From an uncultured Prevotellaceae bacterium (GTDB lineage: Bacteria; Bacteroidota; Bacteroidia; Bacteroidales; Bacteroidaceae), in the NCBI GenBank assembly GCA_902801155.1, contig CADCHG010000006.1, forward strand, positions 5,487 through 69,486: a stretch of 64,000 nucleotides of DNA, read 5' to 3'. The position numbers and the translations under genes were made by a program. Shown piece after piece: positions 1 through 7,825 of the stretch. The notes beneath the pieces are model-generated. The model saw only the letters and a list, made by a program, of their open reading frames with translations, was not told the DNA's origin and did not search any database. The first letter of the stretch is position 1; each line of letters starts with the position of its first letter.

Positions 1-20
1 TAATCACGCATCTATAGAAT

Positions 21-69
21 AACAGCCCTTACGGACTGCCCTATTAGGTGTCGGGCTTTCAGCCCTCGC
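21..69. repeat. REP-like palindromic repeat at window edge
   Basis: Short GC-rich segment with a perfect hairpin, GGGCT-TTC-AGCCC, at 53-65. Next to it is a second GC-rich stretch (AGCCCTTACGG) that partly mirrors it. The layout resembles REP/BIME-type intergenic palindromes of Bacteroidetes. No second copy was found in the window, so membership of a repeat family is inference. Confidence 0.4.
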
Positions 70-164
70 AGTCTTGAATTCGTCGAACTCACGTTAATAT
101 ACGAATTAAACAGAAACGGATGCATCTTAGGCAGAAATCAACCGATAATCTGTTTGTCAGTCGT

Positions 165-330
165 TAATCATTTTGCTAATTCCTCGCCTTCGTACCAAAC
201 TCGATGCTCCTTCGCTCTTTGTTCGTTCCAGAAACGGACATTCACCGAGTTTGCACCGACTTGGGTACGGAGGTAGAAGGAACAACGGATTTATATACGA
301 GGTGCGAAGTCCAAGTCTTTCAGTAAAACA
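165..330. repeat. Degenerate inverted array, about 11-nt period
   Basis: Non-coding stretch downstream of the xus operon. The left part (185-230) contains CCTTCGTACC and AACTCG. The right part (251-285) contains the partners CGAGTTT and GGTACGGAGG. Units ACCGAGTTTGC, ACCGACTTGGG and TACGGAGGTAG follow one another at 11-nt spacing. It looks like a decayed member of the 11-nt array class. An open frame crosses it but reads only repeat-derived sequence and is not called a gene. Confidence 0.4.
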
Positions 331-394
331 AAGCCTCACAAGGCTAATAAGCCTTGAAATTAGTGTTTTTCATGGAATTTGTAATAAAAGATCA

Positions 395-448
395 GGCAAC
401 AAAAATCGTGCGTCACATCTCCGGATAAATACCGGGAAGTGACGCACG
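395..448 (-). terminator. Rho-independent terminator of the xus operon
   Basis: A 10-bp perfect stem (407-416 with 439-448, CGTGCGTCAC/GTGACGCACG) is followed on the minus strand by ATTTTTGTT. It lies 45 nt past the stop of the last operon gene. A weaker hairpin (464-470/477-483) lies between stop and terminator. Confidence 0.75.
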
Positions 449-492
449 ACGTCTTTATAAACACCTCTCTAATTTAAGAGAGGAAAGAATTC

Positions 493-2625
493 TTACTTAA
501 CAAGATACTTGCTACCGTTCTTGATAACGAGACCCTTGAAGTCCTTAGCAACACGCTGACCTGCGATGTTGAATGTAGCGTTAGAAGCCTTGCTCTTAGA
601 AACTACGTTCTCGATACCTGTAGGATCTGTACCGAACTGGTAAGGATTTGTACCAGCACCAATCTTAACGAAGAAGTTCTTTGAACCTGTCATGTCAATG
701 AGAGACTCAGTGCTGTCAGCAGTTCTCCAGATGATATCATAGAACTCATAAGTGTTAGCAGCCTTCAACTCTGAAAGGTTGAATGTGATAGACTGGGTCT
801 GGATAGCCTTTGAACCATCCTTAGGAATGGTGTACTCCTTAGTGAAAGTCTGCTCCTCAGCTTTGAAGTTCACATCACCAATACAGTTCCAGAATACATA
901 AGCACCAGGCTGAGAACCTCCGACCTGTGTAGAAACCTTAGCCTCTGCTGCAGCCTTGTATTTGAACTCAATGTATGTCTCTTCATCAGACTCAAGCACA
1001 CGGTTAGCCATTATTACGAACTGATTGTCCCAAACCTGACCTTCGCCAATTCCTTGTTCGCCGTCCTGTGGATTTGTACCATCTTCACCATCACCAGTCT
1101 TAGCTGGCTTCCAGTCACGCTCAACAGCATTGATAACAATCTTAGTTGGATTTGCAGTAACTATGATTGGATCCTTTGGCTTCTCACCCTCAATCTGCTT
1201 AACAGCCATTACATTACCTTCGAGGTCAACATAGATAGTCCAAACACCAGATGCTGGGAGCTTAATTTTTGCGTTAGCACCATCCTCGACATTCTTCCAA
1301 TCTTCTGGATCAGCAGTAAGATTACCCTTAACCTTAATACAGTTAGCCTTGTATTGACGGTCGTTACCGCGAACGGTAGAAATCATAATCTCGTTAACCC
1401 AAGTCTCCTGCTTACCCTTTGTACCAACGGTAGCATCATAAAGTTTCTCATTCTCATCGTAATTGAACTCAACAGCATTATCATAGTCATAGTCAACATT
1501 ACCAGTAACAGTATTTGCAGAAGCAACATAGAGACCATGATCAAGCACCATCTCACCCCAAGAAACGTCATCGATATAGAAATCAACAGCTGTCTTAACG
1601 CTTGAATTAAGGTTGAAAGCTACAGACCACATATTTGCCTGATCAGCAGAAACCGTAATTTCTTTCTCGAAGGTTTGCCATTCTGTTGTGAAGCTGATAT
1701 CACCGATACCAACATAGAAAAGGTAGTCAGATGGATTCTGCTTGTGTACCTGAGTCTGTGCAGTTACAGCCTCAGAAGCCTTATAACGGAACTTAAGTTT
1801 GAAAGTTTCACCATTCTTCCAATAACGTGGAGATTGAAACCAGAGTTGGTTGTCCCAAGAAGAAGCATCCCCCTCTGTAGTAGCATCTTTACCACGAATG
1901 ATGAATACGTGGTTCTTACTATCAGCCGGATCAACAACAATCTCAGCAGGATGTGGGTCAGAACCCTGAGTTTCTGGATTTACATTAGTACCCTTTTCCT
2001 TACCCCATACACTAACGGTGTAGTTCTTTTCCTGATCGTCGAATCTGATATTGGCATCATCCCAAGCCTTTTCTGCATCACCGTTGGTAAGGAGTTCCTT
2101 CCAAGTCGCTGGACGTTCTTTCTTACCTTCGTGAGTAATCCTGAGGTAAGCAATGTCAAAATCGCCAATATAATTACCTGCCTGCATAAGAATGTTTCCA
2201 TTAGCTTCTGTACACTCGAAATCAAATGTACCTTCTACCCATTCTGTTGTAACAGGCAACTGACCATAAGGAGTCTGACCAAAACCTAGAGCAGAAATAT
2301 TTTCTTCATGGTCACCCTTAATTTTGTAGTGGAGAGTGTAAGTTACACCAACCTCTGCATTCACATCACCAATTGGAAACCACTGAGCCATCCAACCTGT
2401 TGGCTCACCTTTGTCGTTAAGAGGCACTTCAGTACTGTGGAAGTGAAGACAGCCATCAACAATAGAGAGACGATCCCAAGCTTCTTGAGCGCCGCCCCAA
2501 CTGAAACGAGGAACATCAGCGATGTCTGTGTACTTAGAGAAATCAACTTCTGCGTCCACAATTGTTTCAGCTTTTGCACCAAAGCAAATAGCAAAAAGTG
2601 CAATAAGTGTAAATAATTTCCTCAT
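493..2625 (-). CDS. Secreted multi-module carbohydrate-binding protein with sorting-like tail
   Basis: 710 aa with a signal peptide (residues 1-19, cleavage after AKA) and no glycosidase motif. Three similar beta-rich modules at about 25-165, 170-360 and 490-660 repeat the pattern of a buried W, then DNQxW/F, then FKYKA or FRYKA. This looks like CBM4/9/22-type jelly-roll modules. The C-terminus (FNIAGQRV, then KGLVIKNGSKYLVK) is the Prevotella-type tail found on secreted proteins and resembles a type IX sorting domain. It is the last gene of the xylan locus but has its own promoter 120 nt upstream, so it may be expressed separately. A role in binding xylan at the surface or in the medium is inference. 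The module family was not confirmed. Confidence 0.75.
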   Translation of the reverse strand: MRKLFTLIALFAICFGAKAETIVDAEVDFSKYTDIADVPRFSWGGAQEAWDRLSIVDGCLHFHSTEVPLNDKGEPTGWMAQWFPIGDVNAEVGVTYTLHYKIKGDHEENISALGFGQTPYGQLPVTTEWVEGTFDFECTEANGNILMQAGNYIGDFDIAYLRITHEGKKERPATWKELLTNGDAEKAWDDANIRFDDQEKNYTVSVWGKEKGTNVNPETQGSDPHPAEIVVDPADSKNHVFIIRGKDATTEGDASSWDNQLWFQSPRYWKNGETFKLKFRYKASEAVTAQTQVHKQNPSDYLFYVGIGDISFTTEWQTFEKEITVSADQANMWSVAFNLNSSVKTAVDFYIDDVSWGEMVLDHGLYVASANTVTGNVDYDYDNAVEFNYDENEKLYDATVGTKGKQETWVNEIMISTVRGNDRQYKANCIKVKGNLTADPEDWKNVEDGANAKIKLPASGVWTIYVDLEGNVMAVKQIEGEKPKDPIIVTANPTKIVINAVERDWKPAKTGDGEDGTNPQDGEQGIGEGQVWDNQFVIMANRVLESDEETYIEFKYKAAAEAKVSTQVGGSQPGAYVFWNCIGDVNFKAEEQTFTKEYTIPKDGSKAIQTQSITFNLSELKAANTYEFYDIIWRTADSTESLIDMTGSKNFFVKIGAGTNPYQFGTDPTGIENVVSKSKASNATFNIAGQRVAKDFKGLVIKNGSKYLVK

Positions 2626-2747
2626 AATAGAAATAATTTAGATTAATAAATAAAAATAGATAATTAATTTAGATTTTATACGAATAATTATAGCCGCTAT
2701 TCATCCCAAGCCATTTACTATGAGACGATATAACTGCATTTCAACTG

Positions 2748-2778
2748 CAAATATAGTTTTTATTTTTGAAAATCACAA
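2748..2778 (-). promoter_or_regulatory. Promoter for the secreted binding protein
   Basis: On the minus strand: TTG (2778-2776), 20-nt spacer, TATATTTG (2755-2748), matching the Bacteroidetes -33/-7 consensus. The predicted start near 2741 leaves a leader of about 115 nt before the ATG at 2625. Confidence 0.7.
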
Positions 2779-2868
2779 CAAACCACAAACTTTTTTTTCT
2801 ATAAAACACAAAAAGAGACATTTTTGGCAAAAATTCGATAACAATTAACGCCAATTCAACAATACTAA

Positions 2869-3005
2869 TGGCAATTTACTATTTACTTATTTACGATTTA
2901 TAAACACCTTTCATTATATTTACTATTCTGCTACTTGTCGTAATACGATTAAATAGTACATTAACTAAATTGTAAACAAATAGTAAATCAGCAAATAGCA
3001 AATGC
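2869..3005. repeat. Inverted 7-nt-period array
   Basis: The left arm has ATTTACT, ATTTACT, ATTTACG and ATTTATA. The right arm has ACAAATA, GTAAATC, AGCAAAT and AGCAAAT, with outer ends GGCA and TGCC. It fills most of the gap between the GH10-like gene and the secreted binding-protein gene. The rest of that gap holds the promoter and AT-rich sequence. Confidence 0.6.
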
Positions 3006-3018
3006 CTCCATTGCAGAT

Positions 3019-4692
3019 TTAGTTCCCGCTTAGCGCCTCACAGAAAGCCTTGTATGTCGCAGTACGAGCCCAGTCCTTATTAAGCTTAGCATCCTGAGTC
3101 CAAAGACCTACAGGATCAGATGATGTATCTACAATGTTTTCCTTACTTATACCAGCCTGCTTATCACTTGGAATCTTACTCATATATGCTTTCAGTGCAT
3201 AAGCATTGTAATCAGCAAGCTTCTGACGCTGCTCATCAGTAATTTTTGCAGCAGTAACAGCTGAACCATTAGCATCATAATACTTTATATCAAAATTTGA
3301 TATACGAATGAGCTTACCTGTAGCAGCAAGATTTGCAAGGAGTGTCTCGTAAGCAGCCTTATTATCTGCAAGTTTTGTCTCGTTCTCATAGTAAGCGAGG
3401 TTTACCTTTGCATTAATACCATCAATCTTGGCACCATTATTGTCCCAAATATTAATCCAATATTTTAGACTTTCCATTTTCTTGGCATCCTCCAGTCCCC
3501 TCTCGCTGATGAAGAACTTAAGATCAGCCAAGTTGCCTTCATACTTCGCAAATGCATCACGAGTCACCTTAGCTACTACAGGAGCATAGTTCTCATTACC
3601 AATAACATCCTGCCAATAATAATTAGTTTTAGAGGTAGAGTGCTTCAGATCATACAATCCATTTTCGAGAACAGAAGCATTGTCAATAGGTTCATCAATA
3701 AGGTCGAATGAGGTGATACGTCCCTTATTAATCTTCATAAAACCATCAACCCATGAATTCAAGGCATAATAGATTGTATCTGAAATCTCCTTATCAGTCT
3801 GTGGACGATGGTTGTCAGGATGGTAACCAACATCAACTTTCTGAATGTTCATTTCAGAACCACGTACCATGCTTATCTCGAGGTAACCGCTTGTTACACC
3901 TTCAGCAGCCTGGCTTTCAACAACAATTTTGGTCCACTTACCTGCACTAACCATCCATTTACCATCTTTTGAGGCTGTACCATCAACTTTCATTCCTGAG
4001 AAATTAACATTGAATGACGCATCCTTATCTGCTCTTGCATAGAAAGTTGTTGTATATGTAGCGCCAGGCTCAATATCAAGACCTTCAATGATGTAAGTTG
4101 TAGTACTTGATGGAAGATTAAGGGCGCTCTGACCATCATGTTTCTTAATGCTTTGGGTTGTTCCTTTAATTTTTGTACCATCGAATGCACCAACTGGAAT
4201 TGTGGTGTAATCAACAGTTTTTTCAGGAACGTAATCAACAGAAATCTCGATAGGAGCTGTGAGCATAGCAATCCATGAATCTGCCTGATTGGCATTTGCA
4301 ACGATAGGACTACCATAAACCTCACCACCTATCTCATCCATATGCTCAAGAAGGTCATTCAACTGGATAAAGTTCATCACCCCGGTGCTACTGATAATAT
4401 TACCTGACATAAGTGTTTTTCCAAAAGACACATTGTCGAAGTTTGTAATCACAGCAGCATGAGCAAGTTCCTGCTTATTAAATTCCTTAATATCAAGAGT
4501 TGCACCAATTGAAAGGTTTGGAGTTACAGATTTGTTGATATATGACTTAACAGGAGCCAAATCAGCATATGGTTTTGTATAACTTGGATCAGGCTGTGCT
4601 CGGAAATCATAAGTTTCGTTATAGTCTGCACACGAAGCGACAAGTGCTCCAACCATTAACAAACAAAGTCCTGTATTACATAATTTTTTCAT
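3019..4692 (-). CDS. GH10-like lipoprotein with inserted CBM, probably catalytically inactive
   Basis: 557 aa with a lipobox ending at C21 (LVASC). The fold signature is GH10 xylanase, interrupted at about 150-290 by a jelly-roll module, as in the CBM-inserted GH10 enzymes of Bacteroidetes xylan loci such as Prevotella Xyn10C, whose operon position it occupies. The catalytic core is eroded. The acid/base strand reads FDLIDEP (E334 kept, but the preceding invariant Asn is Asp). The nucleophile strand reads ISNFD, with N466 where xylanases have Glu. The usual G-H-T-L-V-W-H-S-Q segment is GSPIVANANQ, with S128 replacing His. It most likely works as a surface xylan-binding protein. Inactivity is inferred from residues only. 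Confidence 0.8.
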   Translation of the reverse strand: MKKLCNTGLCLLMVGALVASCADYNETYDFRAQPDPSYTKPYADLAPVKSYINKSVTPNLSIGATLDIKEFNKQELAHAAVITNFDNVSFGKTLMSGNIISSTGVMNFIQLNDLLEHMDEIGGEVYGSPIVANANQADSWIAMLTAPIEISVDYVPEKTVDYTTIPVGAFDGTKIKGTTQSIKKHDGQSALNLPSSTTTYIIEGLDIEPGATYTTTFYARADKDASFNVNFSGMKVDGTASKDGKWMVSAGKWTKIVVESQAAEGVTSGYLEISMVRGSEMNIQKVDVGYHPDNHRPQTDKEISDTIYYALNSWVDGFMKINKGRITSFDLIDEPIDNASVLENGLYDLKHSTSKTNYYWQDVIGNENYAPVVAKVTRDAFAKYEGNLADLKFFISERGLEDAKKMESLKYWINIWDNNGAKIDGINAKVNLAYYENETKLADNKAAYETLLANLAATGKLIRISNFDIKYYDANGSAVTAAKITDEQRQKLADYNAYALKAYMSKIPSDKQAGISKENIVDTSSDPVGLWTQDAKLNKDWARTATYKAFCEALSGN

Positions 4693-4710
4693 ATTCTTTG
4701 CCTCCTATTT

Positions 4711-5922
4711 TTATTTGACGTATGTAGGTGAGAAGAATTCTTTCTTATTAGACTCACGAGTCTGGACAACGAGTGTGTCAGATGACGAAACAGCCATATC
4801 CTTATCCAGATACACCTTTACATCATTTCCCTTTGCGTCCTTTGCTGTATACAGGAATTTACCCTGCTTGAAGGTAACATTGTAAGAAAGACGAAGAATA
4901 TCACGCTTAGTAACTTGTTCCTGGTTCATATTTCCCCAGCGATAATCCTTATATGCATCCAGTTCAGTACCGTTAACGATAAATTCACCAGAACCTTCTA
5001 CTGTTGCATCTTCATCCTCTGTTGTAAGAGTACACTTATTACCATCAAATTTAAGGATAACATTACAAACAATTGCTGCATTGAGTTTACCATCCTTATC
5101 CTTTGAAATACGCTTTACAGATACAGGGAACACACAGGTATTCATATCCTTTGTATAAATACTGCAGATTTCATCGTTGGCATTAACCGGATTCTCCTTG
5201 TAACGACCTGGATCAGAATTAAACAATGAGAAATCCTGACGGACTACGGTTCCGATTTCCGTACCTTCTGTTACCTGATCCACACCACGACGGATATAAC
5301 GTGCCTGCCATGGGTTCATATATTTTACACAATAAAGCACATAGTCCTTTGCTGGCACATCCCAATCAAATGTATTGGTGCGAGAAGGTGTCATACCTTC
5401 GCGTGGCTTACCAGTAAGGATATGATCTATTCCTTTAGCACTATTCATCAACAGAGGAATAACATAAGTGTTCTCAACAGACTTTGGATCATTGAAGAAA
5501 GCATCAGTAAACTGCACCTCTACATATCCTCTAGAGGAACTATTATAATGTATCTGATTAGATGCAAGCTGATAATACTCTGATGGCATAGGAATTACAG
5601 GATCTGCTGCATTACCACCCTCGTCGGTGAAGAAGAGATTGTCGCAGAGCGAATTATCTACAACAAAATCGACAACTCCGGTTCGTCCGTGATAAGCACC
5701 ACCCATTGTAGCCCAAATCTGACACTTATGAGCATTGTCAAGAGTGTTGTCGTAGATATCATTACCTAAAATGAGCGTACGCACAGGGTCTTGATATGCA
5801 AAATAGGCCGTAGTGCCATCTTCATAGTCAGGAAACTCATGATCTGCATTGTAACAAGATACAGTCATTAATGAGACTGTTCCCAAAGCTACGCCGAAAA
5901 TATATTTATTAAGTTTCATCAT
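4711..5922 (-). CDS. xusE: XusE-like surface glycan-binding lipoprotein (DUF1735/DUF5627 type)
   Basis: About 403 aa. The lipobox is TVSC. The N-terminal half resembles the DUF1735 (BT_3987-like) beta-sandwich of SusE-position proteins. The region VKYMNPWQARYIRRG in the middle is typical of the DUF5627 lipocalin-like domain. It follows the second SusD by 40 nt and precedes the GH10-like gene by 18 nt, exactly the place of xusE in the Prevotella xylan operon. The start was set at the double ATG (5922/5919); an upstream TTG at 5940 is in frame but unlikely. Expected role: surface-exposed xylan or xylo-oligosaccharide binding beside the XusCD transporter. Confidence 0.8.
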   Translation of the reverse strand: MMKLNKYIFGVALGTVSLMTVSCYNADHEFPDYEDGTTAYFAYQDPVRTLILGNDIYDNTLDNAHKCQIWATMGGAYHGRTGVVDFVVDNSLCDNLFFTDEGGNAADPVIPMPSEYYQLASNQIHYNSSSRGYVEVQFTDAFFNDPKSVENTYVIPLLMNSAKGIDHILTGKPREGMTPSRTNTFDWDVPAKDYVLYCVKYMNPWQARYIRRGVDQVTEGTEIGTVVRQDFSLFNSDPGRYKENPVNANDEICSIYTKDMNTCVFPVSVKRISKDKDGKLNAAIVCNVILKFDGNKCTLTTEDEDATVEGSGEFIVNGTELDAYKDYRWGNMNQEQVTKRDILRLSYNVTFKQGKFLYTAKDAKGNDVKVYLDKDMAVSSSDTLVVQTRESNKKEFFSPTYVK

Positions 5923-5962
5923 GAAATTGTTTTTTTTCAAGTTTCAATTGTAATTAGAACTA

Positions 5963-7813
5963 TTACCAACCTCTATTCTGCTTGAGTTTATCCCATTTAA
6001 GTATTTCTTCTCTTGGAATAGGTCCATAGTGCATATAGTCTTCAAATTTACGTTCCTCAACAACTATAACAGAGTACGTGAGTGGACTGTTAGGATCGTT
6101 GGGATCAACTTTTTCAATCTTCATTCCCTTGATAGGTTCGTTAAGAGGCAACAACCAACGACGCATATCCCAGAAACGCTTGTTCTCGAAGCAGAGTTCA
6201 AGACGACGCTCGTTGCGGATAAGTTCTGTCATCTTAGCCTGATCATTCTTAACAGTCTCAATGTACTTGTCACCACCAGGAAGGTCACGACCAAACTCAT
6301 CCTTACCAATTCCTGCACGCTCACGAATAGCCTTGATGACGTCATAAGCTGTAAAGCCTACACCTGTTGGATCTTCATTAGGTCCCCAAGCATCGTTAGC
6401 AGCCTCTGCATAAGCAAGGTAGATCTCTGTATATCTGATACGCGGATAGATATGATTCTGAAGAGACTGAGAACTAGGATTTGCACTTACATCATCACGA
6501 AGAAGCTTCTTCAGATAATAGCCTGTACGTGTTGAGAACCCTCTTCTATCGTCGATGTTGTCTTCAGTATCATTATCCTTACCATAAGGCATATTAACAC
6601 CTGTGAGAATGTTAGCAGTCTTGTATTTCATACCGTTATATATGATAGAGTTTGAAAGACGCATATCACGGTTTGCATATGGATTATCTTTATCATATCC
6701 AGAATTTGGGTCTGTGATAGGAAGACCATTATTCATTGGGAATGCATCCACAAGATTCTGAGATGGATTCAAGCGACCATTACCATAAATTGATGGAGGG
6801 AAGTTTGCTCTTTCCTGAGTGTTATCTTTAGAACGGTCTGAACGCCAAAGAACCTCAGGCACAGTACCATCAATAAAGGTCTTATAAGTAGAAGAATACC
6901 AATCAAGGTGACCAGCCTTGTCAAAACCTGCCATACCGTTATTGTGCTTAAGAACATTTGCACAAAGAGTAGCTGCCTGAGCAGATGTAACACCACTCTG
7001 CTCGCGGAATGCAGGACTTGCAGCAAGGAGTGCAGCCTGAGCCTTTACTGCCTCGGCAACTCTTGCAGAGATACGGTTTCTTGAAGTGATTCCGAACACA
7101 CTGTTATAACCAGAGAATACAGCGCCAAGTGCTTTATACTTCTCAGGAATTTCATCATTGCTGGTAATGTCATTGTAATCAAGTGGAAGAAGTGTCATCG
7201 CACTATCGCAATCTAAGAAAATCTGCTGAACACATTCAGCGAAAGTTGCACGTTCCTGATTGAAGTTTGAACTTGCATCTTCTGGTTGTGTAAGGAGAGG
7301 AACACCGTAAAGAATACCATCGTCTGCATAACCACCATGAGCCATAAGCAAATTGTAGTATAAGATGGCACGAATAGCATAAGCCTCACCTGACAAACGG
7401 TCAATAAACATTTGCTGCTTAGAAGCTGCACTTGGTGCCCATGATGACTTTTTAACGATTGTAAGGAACTTATTGACATACTGAATACCATCTTTACAAG
7501 TGTTCCACAGAGACATTGGGTCAGAATCCGCAGTCCAAGCACCTGTTGCCATGCTCATAAAGTTATTTACCTCCTGATTTGTAACAGCATCATCGGTAGC
7601 AATGTCAGTAGTCGTGCTATTCATATAAGGAGCAACACTTGCCCCCTGAAAAAGACGACTATAACCGTACATCAACAAACCATTAGCATACTCTGACTCC
7701 ACATACATGGCATCTTCCTGACGAGTGTTTTCGTCTGCAGGCGTGAACATGTCCTGACAAGACGAGAGCAGAATCAGACCAGTGAGATACAATATTATGT
7801 TATTTATCTTCAT
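5963..7813 (-). CDS. xusD: SusD-family starch/xylan-binding lipoprotein (XusD position)
   Basis: 616 aa. Signal peptide with lipobox LLSSC near residue 19, then a SusD N-terminal region (ENTRQEDAMY, SLWNTCKDGIQYVNKFL), TPR-like helices, and the RagB/SusD C-terminal block with RNERRLELCFENKRFWDMRRW. It partners the SusC encoded 12 nt upstream and would cap that channel at the cell surface to capture xylo-oligosaccharides. Full length for the family. The xus name rests on gene order and on similarity of type, not on a search. Confidence 0.9.
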   Translation of the reverse strand: MKINNIILYLTGLILLSSCQDMFTPADENTRQEDAMYVESEYANGLLMYGYSRLFQGASVAPYMNSTTTDIATDDAVTNQEVNNFMSMATGAWTADSDPMSLWNTCKDGIQYVNKFLTIVKKSSWAPSAASKQQMFIDRLSGEAYAIRAILYYNLLMAHGGYADDGILYGVPLLTQPEDASSNFNQERATFAECVQQIFLDCDSAMTLLPLDYNDITSNDEIPEKYKALGAVFSGYNSVFGITSRNRISARVAEAVKAQAALLAASPAFREQSGVTSAQAATLCANVLKHNNGMAGFDKAGHLDWYSSTYKTFIDGTVPEVLWRSDRSKDNTQERANFPPSIYGNGRLNPSQNLVDAFPMNNGLPITDPNSGYDKDNPYANRDMRLSNSIIYNGMKYKTANILTGVNMPYGKDNDTEDNIDDRRGFSTRTGYYLKKLLRDDVSANPSSQSLQNHIYPRIRYTEIYLAYAEAANDAWGPNEDPTGVGFTAYDVIKAIRERAGIGKDEFGRDLPGGDKYIETVKNDQAKMTELIRNERRLELCFENKRFWDMRRWLLPLNEPIKGMKIEKVDPNDPNSPLTYSVIVVEERKFEDYMHYGPIPREEILKWDKLKQNRGW

Positions 7814-7825
7814 TTTGTTTAATTT

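Noticed and set aside
173..442. 89-aa frame on the plus strand near the window start
   Set aside because: It runs across a degenerate inverted array and the terminator stem of the xus operon and has no domain character.
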